Notes under the pieces: model-generated
Database searches by the model: none
What the model saw: only the letters and a program-made list of their open reading frames with translations
Told to the model about the DNA's origin: nothing
Program-made: the position numbers and the translations under genes
From: Brevundimonas sp. PAMC22021
GTDB lineage: Bacteria > Pseudomonadota > Alphaproteobacteria > Caulobacterales > Caulobacteraceae
Assembly (NCBI RefSeq): GCF_019443405.1
Contig: NZ_CP080376.1
Location: forward strand, 558,001 to 622,000
DNA length: 64,000 bases
Reading direction: 5' to 3'
Shown here: piece after piece, positions 54,113 through 64,000 of the stretch
Layout: every line of letters begins with the position of its first letter
How positions within the stretch are numbered: position 1 is the stretch's first letter

Positions 54113-55963
54113 TCAGTAAGCCAGCGCGATCCCATCCTTGCGCATCTCGGTGGCGGCGCCGTAGGTCCAGCGGCCGTCCGGGTTCTGCTGGCGCATGACA
54201 TTCTGGTAGCCGCCGAAGCCGCCGTCCGGCGGTCCCAGCGTCCAGCCCATGGCGCGCAGCTGCGCCTTGGTCGCTTCCGGCACGCCGCTCTCGAGGTGCA
54301 GCACGCCCGCGCCTTCCTGCGGCTGGCCGGTTGGTTCGGACGAGCCGTAGTGCTGCCAGCGCGGGGCGTCCCCGGCCTCCTGCGCATCGAGGCCGTAATC
54401 CACCATGTTGATGACGATTTGCGCCTGGCCCTGCGGCTGCATGCCGCCGCCCATGACGCCGAACGCCATCCACGGCTCGCCATCCTTGACCGTGAAGCCG
54501 GGAATGATGGTCTGGAACGGCCGCTTGCCCGGCGCATAGACGTTCGGGTGACCGTCGGTCAGGGCGAACAGCTCGCCCCTGTCCTGGAACATGAAGCCCA
54601 GCGGCTGGCCCTGGCCGTCATCCGGAACCAGGCCCGAGCCCATGCCGCGATAGTTGGACTGGATCCAGCTGACCATCATCCCGTCCTTGTCGGCCACGCT
54701 GAAATAGGTGGTGTCCCCGTGGTGCGGGGCGTCGCCGGGCATGACGCGATCCATGATCCGGTCGGGCCGGATCAGCCGCGCCCGCTCGGCCGCATAGGCC
54801 TTGGAGTTCAGCCACTCGACCGGAATGTCGGAAAAGCGCGGATCGGCGAAGTAGCGGGCGCGGTCCTCGAACGCCAGCCGCTTGGCCTCGGCCTGGACGT
54901 GCAGCGACGCCGCCGACTGGAACCCCATGCCCTTCAGGTCGAACTGCTCGCAGATGTTCAGGATCTGGTTGGTCGACAGCCCTTGCGTGTTCGGTCCCAG
55001 CCCATAGACCTCGACCCCGCGATAGTCGGTGCGGATCGGCTCGACCCATTCGGTGCTGTGTGCGGCCAAGTCGGCGCGGGTCAGCCAGCCGCCGATGCGG
55101 CGGAAGTAGCCCTCCATCTGCTCGGCCAGCGGCCCCTCGTAGAAGGCGTCGCGCCCGCCCTCGGCGATCATCCTCAGCGTCTTGCCGAGGAACGGGTTGG
55201 CGAACATCTGCCCGACCTTGGGCGTCGCCCCGCCGGGCGCATAGACGCGCTTTCGGTTGTCGTTCTCCTCGATCGGGATGCGGCCGCGGTCAAAGGCGGC
55301 CATGTTGCGTTCGAGGTAGTAGGCGATGACCTGCGGGACGGGCGCGCCCTGTTCGCACAACTCGGCCACCGGCAGCAGCACCTCCTTCCACGGCAGCTTG
55401 CCGTAGCGCTGGTGCGCGCTCCACCAGGCGTCCACCGTGCCCGGCACGTTGACGGTGACGGCGCCGTAGCGCGGCAAATAGCCGTCGATGGCCCTGGACC
55501 GCGCGGTCTCCAGGCTCAAACCGCGCGGGCTGTTCCCCGAACCGTTGAAGCCGACGACCTTTCGCAGCTTCGGGTCCCACAGCATGCAGAAGGCGTCGCC
55601 GCCGATGCCGTTGGCCACGGGCTCCAGAAAGCCCAGGGCCGCATTGATGGCGATGGCCGCATCGATGGCCGAGCCTCCGCGCCGGAGGGTGTCGATTCCG
55701 ATCAGCGTCGCCGTCGGGTGCGCGGTCGCCGCCGCGCCGTTCGCACCCCAGACGGTGGAGCGACCGGCGAACTTCGGTCCGGTTATCCGGTCGCCGATGC
55801 CGATGCCGGCGTAAGGATCGGGGCGGGCCGGAGCCGGTGCGGCCTCGGTCGGACGGCCGGGCGCGGGCGGTTGTCCCGTCTGAGCCTTCGCAGCCCCGGT
55901 GGACAGCGCACCGGCCGCCAGGGCGCTGGAGGGCAGGGCGGACAAAAAGGTGCGGCGATGCAT
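54113..55963 (-). CDS. gamma-glutamyltransferase family protein
   Basis: A 616-aa exported NTN-hydrolase of the gamma-glutamyltranspeptidase family. A Tat-like signal MHRRTFLSALPSSALAAGAL and AKAQ cleavage; large subunit from about 50; the autocatalytic Thr is in HGDTTYFSVADKDG, followed by the substrate region MGSGLVPDD and GGGMQPQGQAQIV. ATG at 55963; extension to 55996 is unlikely. Acts probably on glutathione or gamma-glutamyl peptides. Confidence 0.9.
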   Translation of the reverse strand: MHRRTFLSALPSSALAAGALSTGAAKAQTGQPPAPGRPTEAAPAPARPDPYAGIGIGDRITGPKFAGRSTVWGANGAAATAHPTATLIGIDTLRRGGSAIDAAIAINAALGFLEPVANGIGGDAFCMLWDPKLRKVVGFNGSGNSPRGLSLETARSRAIDGYLPRYGAVTVNVPGTVDAWWSAHQRYGKLPWKEVLLPVAELCEQGAPVPQVIAYYLERNMAAFDRGRIPIEENDNRKRVYAPGGATPKVGQMFANPFLGKTLRMIAEGGRDAFYEGPLAEQMEGYFRRIGGWLTRADLAAHSTEWVEPIRTDYRGVEVYGLGPNTQGLSTNQILNICEQFDLKGMGFQSAASLHVQAEAKRLAFEDRARYFADPRFSDIPVEWLNSKAYAAERARLIRPDRIMDRVMPGDAPHHGDTTYFSVADKDGMMVSWIQSNYRGMGSGLVPDDGQGQPLGFMFQDRGELFALTDGHPNVYAPGKRPFQTIIPGFTVKDGEPWMAFGVMGGGMQPQGQAQIVINMVDYGLDAQEAGDAPRWQHYGSSEPTGQPQEGAGVLHLESGVPEATKAQLRAMGWTLGPPDGGFGGYQNVMRQQNPDGRWTYGAATEMRKDGIALAY

Positions 55964-56035
55964 GGCGGGCTCCTCAAGGCGGCAAGGGGCCATCAAGAAC
56001 CGGATGCGTCCTCTCCGGCAAGGCTGCGGGCAAAG

Positions 56036-56066
56036 AAAAAGGCCGCGTCCCGAAAGGAACGCGGCC
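56036..56066 (-). terminator. rho-independent terminator after exbD
   Basis: On the minus strand GGCCGCGT (56066-56059) pairs with ACGCGGCC (56048-56041), loop 10 bases, followed by five T at 56040-56036. Located 27 bases past the exbD stop and before the gamma-glutamyltransferase gene. Confidence 0.9.
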
Positions 56067-56092
56067 CTGATCCTTGGAGAAGAGGCGAGAGC

Positions 56093-56530
<438 letters not shown>

Positions 56531-56649
56531 GTCGTGACGTCTCCGAAATCTGTGGCCGGCCTGATCGGCTGGCGCTGAAACAATCCTCGAACCGTGTCTT
56601 GGCGTCCCTTAACCGGCTTGTAAAGCGGTCTCGTCGCCGCGCCGGAGAT

Positions 56650-57267
56650 TCAGCCGCGCGCCAGCTTCAGGAACCGGTCGGCCAGCTGCGGATCGGCCTT
56701 GAACGCCCCGGTGAAGCGCGTCGTCAGGGTCGAGACATGCCGGTGATGCACCCCGCGCGTCGTCATGCACTGGTGCGCCGCATCGACCAGCACCGCCACG
56801 CCGCGCGGCTGCAGGTGCGATTCGATGGCGTCCACGATGTCGTTGGTCAGGGTTTCCTGGTTCTGCAGGCGCCGCGCGAAGATCTCCACCACCCGCGCCA
56901 GCTTGGAGATGCCCACGACCTTCTCGCCCGGCAGATAGGCGACATAGGCCTTGCCCAGGAACGGGGCGAGGTGGTGCTCGCAATGGCTTTCCACCTCGAT
57001 GTCGCGCAGGATGACCATGTCGTCATAGCCCTGCACGTCCTCGAACGTCCGGCTCAGTTCCTTGCCCGCATCGGCCGCATAGCCGTCGAACCATTCGCCA
57101 TAGGCGTCGACCACCCGCTTGGGCGTGTCGATCAGGCCGGGGCGCGCGGGGTCGTCGCCGGCCCATGCGATCAGCGTCCGCACCGCCTCCAGCGCCTGCT
57201 CGCGGGTGGGGCGCTGGACCGGGCTGTCGGTGCTGACCAGAACGGGCTTGGCGGGAACAGGGGTCAT
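56650..57267 (-). CDS. folE: GTP cyclohydrolase I FolE
   Basis: FolE (205 aa) makes dihydroneopterin triphosphate for folate. Zn ligands: Cys and His in ESHCEHHLAPFLGKA and Cys in HQCMTTRGV; also GISKLARVVEIFARRLQNQE. ATG at 57267 gives MTPVPAKPVLVS; extension to 57294 is rejected. Divergent from cysS with a 131-base shared promoter gap in which I see no clear signals. Confidence 0.95.
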   Translation of the reverse strand: MTPVPAKPVLVSTDSPVQRPTREQALEAVRTLIAWAGDDPARPGLIDTPKRVVDAYGEWFDGYAADAGKELSRTFEDVQGYDDMVILRDIEVESHCEHHLAPFLGKAYVAYLPGEKVVGISKLARVVEIFARRLQNQETLTNDIVDAIESHLQPRGVAVLVDAAHQCMTTRGVHHRHVSTLTTRFTGAFKADPQLADRFLKLARG

Positions 57268-57398
57268 GCGACGATCCAGACGCGCGGGGCCCAAAAAGCG
57301 CCCGCCGCTTGCGGTTTCACAATCCGACGGGACTGTTTATCAGGCCGCTATATGGGACAGAGCCTCCGTCCCGCAAGAAAACGCAAAGCCGTTCCTCG

Positions 57399-58802
57399 AT
57401 GCCGCTGCACATCCACGACACCCTGCGCCGTGAAAAGCGCCCCTTCGAACCGCGCGATCCGAGCCGGGTGACCCTCTATGTCTGCGGCCCCACGGTCTAC
57501 GACTACGCCCACATCGGCAATGCGCGGCCGCCGGTCGTGTTCGACGTTCTGGTGCGGCTGCTGCGCCGCACCTATCCGCAGGTGATCTACGCCCGCAACG
57601 TCACCGACGTGGACGACAAGATCAATCAAAAGGCCTCGCGCGAGGGCGTCCCGATAGGCGAGGTCACGGCCCGCTACGAGGCGGCCTATCTGGAGGACAT
57701 GAAGCGGCTGAACGTGTCCCCGCCGGACATCACGCCTCATGTGACCGACTACATCCCCGCCATCGTCGATCAGATCGGGGCCATCATCGACGCCGGCTGC
57801 GCCTATGCGGCCGAGGGGCATGTGCTGTTCGACGTCTCCTCCTATCCGTCCTACGGCGCGCTGTCGGGCCGGAACCTGGACGACATGATCGCCGGCGCCC
57901 GCGTCGAGGTGGCGCCCTACAAGAAGAACCCGCACGATTTCGTGCTGTGGAAGCCGTCCAAGGCTGACGAGCCGTCGTGGCCTTCCCCCTGGGGCGAGGG
58001 TCGCCCCGGCTGGCACATCGAATGCTCGGCCATGATCGAACAGACGCTGGGCCTGCCCATCGACATTCACGGCGGCGGCATCGACCTGGTGTTCCCGCAC
58101 CACGAGAACGAGATCGCTCAAGGCGTCTGCGCCCACGGCTGCGCCACGAAAGACCAGGCGCACGACGAATACGCCCGCTACTGGATGCACAACGGCTTTC
58201 TGACCGTGGACGCCGAGAAGATGTCCAAGTCGGTCGGCAACGTCCTGTTGCTACACGATCTGGTGCAGGCGATGCCGGGCGAGGTGGTGCGCTGGGCGCT
58301 GCTGTCCGCTCACTATCGACAGCCGCTGGACTGGAACCAGGCTCTGCTGGACCAGAGCCGCAAGGCGCTGGACCGGCTGTATGGAGCGCTGCACCGTTCG
58401 GCGGACGTGCAGGCGGCGGAGGTCGGTCCGCCGGCCGACTTCCTGAAATCCGTCGAGGACGACCTGAACACGCCGGGCGCCATGGCCAGCCTGTTCGCCC
58501 TGTCCAGCGAGATCGAACGCGGCATGACGGCCGGCGACCATGCGTCGGTGGCGGAGGCCAAGGGGCGGCTGATCGCCTGCGCCGCCATCCTGGGCGTGTT
58601 GCAGTCCGATCCGGCCGCCTGGTTGGAAGGCCAGGTCTCCGATGACCTGCGCGCCGAGGTCGAGGTGCTGCTGGAGCAACGCGCCTCAGCCCGCGCCGCC
58701 AAGGACTGGCCCGAAGCCGACCGCATCCGCGACCGCCTGAACGCCCTGAACGTCGTCGTCATGGACGGCCCACAAGGCGCGACCTGGCGGATGAAGGGGT
58801 AG
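57399..58802 (+). CDS. cysS: cysteinyl-tRNA synthetase
   Basis: CysS (467 aa). HIGH motif in CGPTVYDYAHIGNARP, which includes the first zinc Cys; other zinc ligands are in GWHIECSAM and FPHHENEIAQ; KMSKS in AEKMSKSVGN. The C-terminal anticodon part ends at NVVVMDGPQGATWRMKG. ATG at 57399 used; an in-frame extension upstream to 57309 lacks support. Followed by a repeat-rich non-coding region. Confidence 0.96.
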   Translation: MPLHIHDTLRREKRPFEPRDPSRVTLYVCGPTVYDYAHIGNARPPVVFDVLVRLLRRTYPQVIYARNVTDVDDKINQKASREGVPIGEVTARYEAAYLEDMKRLNVSPPDITPHVTDYIPAIVDQIGAIIDAGCAYAAEGHVLFDVSSYPSYGALSGRNLDDMIAGARVEVAPYKKNPHDFVLWKPSKADEPSWPSPWGEGRPGWHIECSAMIEQTLGLPIDIHGGGIDLVFPHHENEIAQGVCAHGCATKDQAHDEYARYWMHNGFLTVDAEKMSKSVGNVLLLHDLVQAMPGEVVRWALLSAHYRQPLDWNQALLDQSRKALDRLYGALHRSADVQAAEVGPPADFLKSVEDDLNTPGAMASLFALSSEIERGMTAGDHASVAEAKGRLIACAAILGVLQSDPAAWLEGQVSDDLRAEVEVLLEQRASARAAKDWPEADRIRDRLNALNVVVMDGPQGATWRMKG

Positions 58803-58811
58803 GGCGTCTTT

Positions 58812-58932
58812 CTCCTCCCCATGCAATGGGGAGGGGGACCGCGCAGCGGTGGAGGGGTTGTTGCCGCCGCGCCACCCCCTCCGTCACGGCGCAAGCGCGC
58901 CGCGCCACCTCCCCATCGCCGATGGGGAGGAG
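58812..58932. repeat. cloverleaf-like inverted repeat, type III
   Basis: Outer arms CTCCTCCCCAT (from 58812) and ATGGGGAGGAG (to about 58932) enclose internal hairpins CCCCATGCAATGGGG, CCGCGCAGCGG and CCCCATCGCCGATGGGG. No open frame of interest. It begins 10 bases after the cysS stop and looks like a dispersed structured element rather than a terminator (no T-tract). Confidence 0.75.
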
Positions 58933-58943
58933 AGGAGACCAGC

Positions 58944-58973
58944 CTTCTCCCTCCCCGAACGGGGAGGGAGAAG
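58944..58973. repeat. 30-base perfect hairpin
   Basis: CTTCTCCCTCCCCG, two A, and its exact reverse complement: a 14-base perfect stem with a 2-base centre as DNA. It lies between two larger structured repeats. No T-tract. Confidence 0.85.
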
Positions 58974-58995
58974 CTCCCCATACCTCCCACTCTCC

Positions 58996-59120
58996 CCGTC
59001 ACCCTCGGGCCGTCGCGTCGCTCGCACGCGAGCTTTGTCTCCACCCGAGGGTCCAGACTCCCGGTCTCGGCCGGTTCGCACCGGGAGTCTGGATCCTCGC
59101 CACAAGGGCGAGGATGACGG
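58996..59120. repeat. cloverleaf-like repeat related to type II
   Basis: Outer CCGTCA/TGACGG (58996-59001, 59115-59120) encloses three hairpins: CCCTCGGG/CCCGAGGG (59002-59009, 59044-59051), CCAGACTCCCGGT with exact complement (59053-59065, 59080-59092), and ATCCTCGCC/GGCGAGGAT (59093-59101, 59107-59115). The outer arms resemble type II copies at 24471 and 28155. tRNA features (anticodon, T-loop, CCA) are absent. Confidence 0.75.
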
Positions 59121-59605
59121 GAATAAAGTCGCAGGCAGCGCATCAGCGGTGACGAACGCCACGGAAACAATGGCCTACGCCTTCCTCTCCCCGACTTCCC
59201 CGCCTGGGTTCAAACTCGTGCCACCCTGCATCGGTCTCGTCGCACTGGAGGGCTCGCCTGGCCTGCGACCTTGCGAGCGGCGGGAGCGGATGGAGCGGGA
59301 GGGGTTCGGTCTTGTCGGCCGGACCCCGCCGGCGTCGGGGATCGCCCCGAAGTCGGAGGGTCGGGGGGATACTCGGCCGGTCCGGGGACAGCCTCGCAGG
59401 GCTGCCTGCCCGCCGCAGGCTTATGGGGTTAGGCGATAAGACCGCCACCATCCTCCGCCCCGAGCTTGCAGCCAACCACCCGCGCGGGGCGTCAGCTTTC
59501 GTCGAAACGGTAACCACTACCCACACTCCGGGCGAAGGCCCGGCGCTCCGCCCGCCCTCCAACCTCGCACCGGCCTCGGCCGCTGCGGGGCCGAAGTCGT
59601 GGCCG
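59121..59605. other. 485-base non-coding gap, content unidentified
   Basis: Very GC-rich sequence without a supportable gene on either strand. Several short inverted repeats are visible, for example around GGCCGGACCCCGCCGG (about 59320) and GCCTCGCAGGGCTGC (about 59390). No tRNA, RNase P, tmRNA, 6S or SRP RNA signature was recognised. Frames that are open here have no family resemblance. It could hold an RNA gene or repeat remnants. Confidence 0.5.
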
Positions 59606-61543
<1,938 letters not shown>

Positions 61544-61630
61544 GATCCTCACCTTCATCGACATCGACCAACATCCGCAACGGTTGAAAAGCTGCAAGAG
61601 CCCGCAGGTCGCCTTTGGTGCGGCCGCTCG

Positions 61631-62722
61631 TCAGTTCGGTTCGGCCGCCGTGTCGATGCGCGCCACCACCGACATGCCGGGGCTGAGGCGCTCGGCCAGC
61701 GGCTGGTTCGGCTCGATCCGGACGCGCACCGGGATGCGCTGGGCCACCTTGGTGAAATTGCCGGTGGCGTTGTCCGGCCGGATCACGCTGAACTCCGACC
61801 CTGTCGCCGGCGAGATGCGCTCGACCCGACCACGCAGCGCCTGACGACCCAGCGCATCTATGCTGAGCTCGACCGGCTGGCCGACGCGGATGTTGCGCAT
61901 CTGGGTCTCCTTCATGTTGGCGACCACCCAGACCGCGTCGGGCACCAGGCCCATCAGCTGGGTCCCGGCGGTGACGTACTGGCCCTGGCGCACGCCGATT
62001 TCGCCCAGCCGGCCGGCTCTGGGCGCGGTGATGCGGGTGTTGGCCAGGTCGATCTCGGCCAGGCGCACGGCGGCGCGCGCGTTCTCGACCGCCGCGACCA
62101 GGCTTTCGCGGCTTACCACGGCCGAGGTGACGCCGGTCTCTGCGATGCTTTCGGCGGCGCGAGCTTGGGCGACTTGGGCCTGGGCCGAGCGCAGGGCGGC
62201 CTCGGCGATGTCGACATTGGCCTGGGCGACCCAGCCGCCGGCCTTCAGGGTGCGGGCGCGGTTGGCGTCGGCCTGGGCTCTCGCCAGCGTCGCCTCGGCC
62301 CCGGCGATGGAGGCGCGCTGCTGGGCCACCGAGCCGCGCGCCGAGGCCTGGCTCTGCGCCGAGTTGGACAGCGCGGCTTGAGCCGAATGCAGCGAGGCCT
62401 GCGCCTGCTCCAGCCGCTGGCGATAGATGCGGTCGTCGATCTGGACCAGCACCTGACCCGCCTGCACGACCTGATAATCCTGAACCGCCACCTCGGTCGC
62501 ATAGCCGGCGACCTGCGGGCTGATCAGCGTCACCTGGCCGCGCACATAGGCGTTGTCGGTGGTCTGCACCCCGCTGGCGAAGGGCGGCAGCTTCCAGGCG
62601 TAGAGCACCAGCAGGACGCCAACGACGGCCACGCCGGCGATGATGGCGGTCCAGAGGATGCGCTTTTTCGGTTCCGGCGTGGTGGCGGCAGGAGCGGGAG
62701 CAGGAGGGGCGGTGTCGGTCAT
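61631..62722 (-). CDS. HlyD/EmrA-family membrane fusion protein
   Basis: A 363-aa periplasmic adaptor for a tripartite efflux pump. N-terminal membrane helix (about 21-43, ILWTAIIAGVAVVGVLLVLYAW), the first barrel half VQTTDNAYVRGQVTLISPQVAGYATEVAV, long alpha-helical hairpin (ALSNSAQSQASARGSVAQQRA), then lipoyl/beta-barrel half DLANTRITAPRAGRLGEIGVRQGQYV and MKETQMRNIRVGQPVELSID. ATG at 62722. It follows the MFS gene by 11 bases as in emrAB operons (gene order B-A here). Confidence 0.92.
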   Translation of the reverse strand: MTDTAPPAPAPAATTPEPKKRILWTAIIAGVAVVGVLLVLYAWKLPPFASGVQTTDNAYVRGQVTLISPQVAGYATEVAVQDYQVVQAGQVLVQIDDRIYRQRLEQAQASLHSAQAALSNSAQSQASARGSVAQQRASIAGAEATLARAQADANRARTLKAGGWVAQANVDIAEAALRSAQAQVAQARAAESIAETGVTSAVVSRESLVAAVENARAAVRLAEIDLANTRITAPRAGRLGEIGVRQGQYVTAGTQLMGLVPDAVWVVANMKETQMRNIRVGQPVELSIDALGRQALRGRVERISPATGSEFSVIRPDNATGNFTKVAQRIPVRVRIEPNQPLAERLSPGMSVVARIDTAAEPN

Positions 62723-62733
62723 GGCGGGCTCGT

Positions 62734-64000
62734 TCAGTCGGCGGCGGCGACGGCCGCGGCTTGCGCGGCCTCGTCGTTGCGGGCGGCGCGTCGCGCCTTC
62801 CAGCGCGGACGCAGATGGTTGATCGTCACCCACAGGCATCCCAAGGCGGCCAGCGCCGAGATCATCAGGAAGACGTCGTTGTAGGCGAGGACATTGGCCT
62901 GCTGCGCCACCTGCTGGCTCAACAGCTGCACCCCCTCGGCCTGACGCAGGGCGGGGTCGGTCAGGGTGCGGCCATAGGCGGCCGACAGTTGCTGGAGGCG
63001 CTGCACCACCTGAGGATCCGTCAGGGTGATCCCTTCCGCCAACTGGCTGGAGTGAAACTTCTCGCGCATGACCTGAACGGTTCCGGTCAGGGCCGAGCCG
63101 GCCAGCCCGCCCACGTTCTGAAGCAGCGAGAACATGACAATGAAGCTGATGAAGTGCTGCTTGCCCTGCTGAAGCACCTTGGTGATGCCGATCATCAGCG
63201 CCGGTCCGATGAACATGGCCGAGGCGAAGCCGATCAGGGCCTGGCTGAAATAGAGGTTCACCGGCCGCGTCAGCCCGGTGGAATGGCTGTCGATAAAGGC
63301 GCCGACGGCGATCAGGGCGAGAGCGATGGCGATCGGCTTGTTCAGCTTGTTGAGGTTCAGGGTGAAGGCGCTGACCAGGGTGCCCGCTGCGACCGAGATC
63401 AGGATAACGACAAACAGGCCGTGCAGCTGATCCGGTCCGAGCCCCACCACCTGAAGAAAGCCCACCGCGCCCGCCGTTTGTTCGGACAGGACGATGCGCA
63501 GCAGCAGAACGGCGCCCAGCAACCGCAACAGGTCTGCGCCCGCCAGCCAGCGGGTGTTGATCAGCGGCGTACGCCGGTTGTGCTCCACGATCACCGCCAG
63601 CGTCAGCAGCACAATGGCGCCGACCAGCGCCCAGCCGATCCAGGCGGCCTGCGTCCACCAGACGATGCGGCCGAGGCCCAGCACCGCGCACAGCAGCGCC
63701 ACGCCCGGCGCGAACAGGGCGAAGGTGACGAAGTCCAGCCGGTCGAACACTCTGAACCGCTGCGACAGCGGGAGCTTCAGAAGGATCGTCGCGGCCCAGC
63801 ACATCAGGGCCAGGCCCATCTCGAGCAGATACACCGCCCGCCATTCGCCGATCTGCAGCAGGTGCGGAACCGTCAGGCGAGCCAGCGGCACGGCGAAACC
63901 CGCCAGGCCGATGCCGAGGATCAGTCCCTTCAGCCGATGGGCCGGAGGAAAGGCCTGGATCAGATAAAGAAATCCCAGACTGGTCAGCGGCGCGGCCGCT
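62734..64000 (-). CDS. MFS efflux transporter, DHA2/EmrB-like, truncated by right edge
   Basis: The visible 422 codons encode the C-terminal part of a drug:H+ antiporter with many membrane helices (GLALMCWAATILLKLPL, LFAPGVALLCAVLGLGRIVWW, WIGWALVGAIVLLTLAVIVEH, LGLGPDQLHGLFVVILISVAAGTLVS). The frame stays open to the right edge, so the N-terminus with the TM1-4 motifs is outside. C-terminal motif LNKPIAIALALIAVGAF and PALMIGITKVLQQGKQHF match EmrB/DHA2. It is paired with the EmrA-like gene downstream. Confidence 0.9.
   Translation of the reverse strand, partial: AAAPLTSLGFLYLIQAFPPAHRLKGLILGIGLAGFAVPLARLTVPHLLQIGEWRAVYLLEMGLALMCWAATILLKLPLSQRFRVFDRLDFVTFALFAPGVALLCAVLGLGRIVWWTQAAWIGWALVGAIVLLTLAVIVEHNRRTPLINTRWLAGADLLRLLGAVLLLRIVLSEQTAGAVGFLQVVGLGPDQLHGLFVVILISVAAGTLVSAFTLNLNKLNKPIAIALALIAVGAFIDSHSTGLTRPVNLYFSQALIGFASAMFIGPALMIGITKVLQQGKQHFISFIVMFSLLQNVGGLAGSALTGTVQVMREKFHSSQLAEGITLTDPQVVQRLQQLSAAYGRTLTDPALRQAEGVQLLSQQVAQQANVLAYNDVFLMISALAALGCLWVTINHLRPRWKARRAARNDEAAQAAAVAAAD

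Noticed and set aside
58996..59120. tRNA gene in the cloverleaf-like element
   Set aside because: No anticodon loop, no T-loop GTTC, no D-loop GG pattern and stems of the wrong length.
59160..59560. tmRNA, RNase P, 6S or SRP RNA in the gap before acs
   Set aside because: None of the invariant core sequences of these RNAs could be found on either strand; an unknown RNA remains possible.

Overview
The window is high-GC, densely coded DNA from an alphaproteobacterium, most likely of the order Caulobacterales (Brevundimonas-like). This rests on the flagellar block flgF-flgG-flgA-flgH divergent from fliL-fliM-(pflI-like)-(motE-like), a CtrA-type box in front of fliL, a sigma-54 promoter in front of flgF, the split alphaproteobacterial F0 operon with two b-type subunits (atpI-B-E-F'-F), a BamF-like lipoprotein, and paired PmbA, DUF4170 and late lipid A genes. 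The genus is an inference; no rRNA is present. The DNA looks chromosomal: almost everything is core housekeeping, and I see no insertion sequence, prophage, CRISPR array, tRNA or rRNA.

Layout. 1-6.3 kb: flagellar rod, ring and switch genes with a shared divergent control region (2935-3113). 6.3-16.3 kb: folate-binding YgfZ, a cysteine-cluster protein, dihydroorotase, an alpha/beta hydrolase, ErpA, a dGTPase, a SPOR protein, NagZ, a 36-bp tandem repeat, ScpA/ScpB, IspH. 16.5-19.25 kb: F0 ATP synthase operon ending in a strong terminator. 19.3-26 kb: two small membrane proteins, then the glycine cleavage operon (minus strand: tandem glycine riboswitch, gcvT, gcvH, gcvPA, an unexpected membrane-protein gene, gcvPB). 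26-38 kb: esterase, Fbp, adenine deaminase coupled to a VapBC module, ArgS, BamF-like, LspA, XseA, PurD. 38.4-45 kb: an L,D-transpeptidase lipoprotein and the lipid A operon (ABC transporter, acyltransferase, WaaA, LpxK). 45-54 kb: CysQ-like phosphatase, PmbA, M14 peptidase, MazEF, UbiD, aldo/keto reductase, a second VapBC. 54-64 kb: gamma-glutamyltransferase, ExbD, FolE, CysS, a repeat-rich non-coding stretch, Acs and an EmrAB-type efflux pair truncated by the right edge.

Points of interest: (i) three toxin-antitoxin modules lie between housekeeping genes, each with a clear palindrome at the antitoxin start; one toxin overlaps the start of a purine deaminase gene by ATGA. (ii) A lower-GC four-helix membrane protein gene has been inserted precisely between gcvPA and gcvPB, with ATGA overlaps at both ends. 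(iii) Several families of long intergenic inverted repeats or cloverleaf elements recur, two of them inside the gcv operon and a cluster after cysS. (iv) The flgF/fliL interval holds a textbook sigma-54 promoter, an ftr-like FlbD site and a CtrA-type box in under 110 bp.

Limits: all functional names come from reading motifs and overall resemblance; no alignment or database search was run. Long open frames antisense to the listed genes are treated as high-GC shadows.
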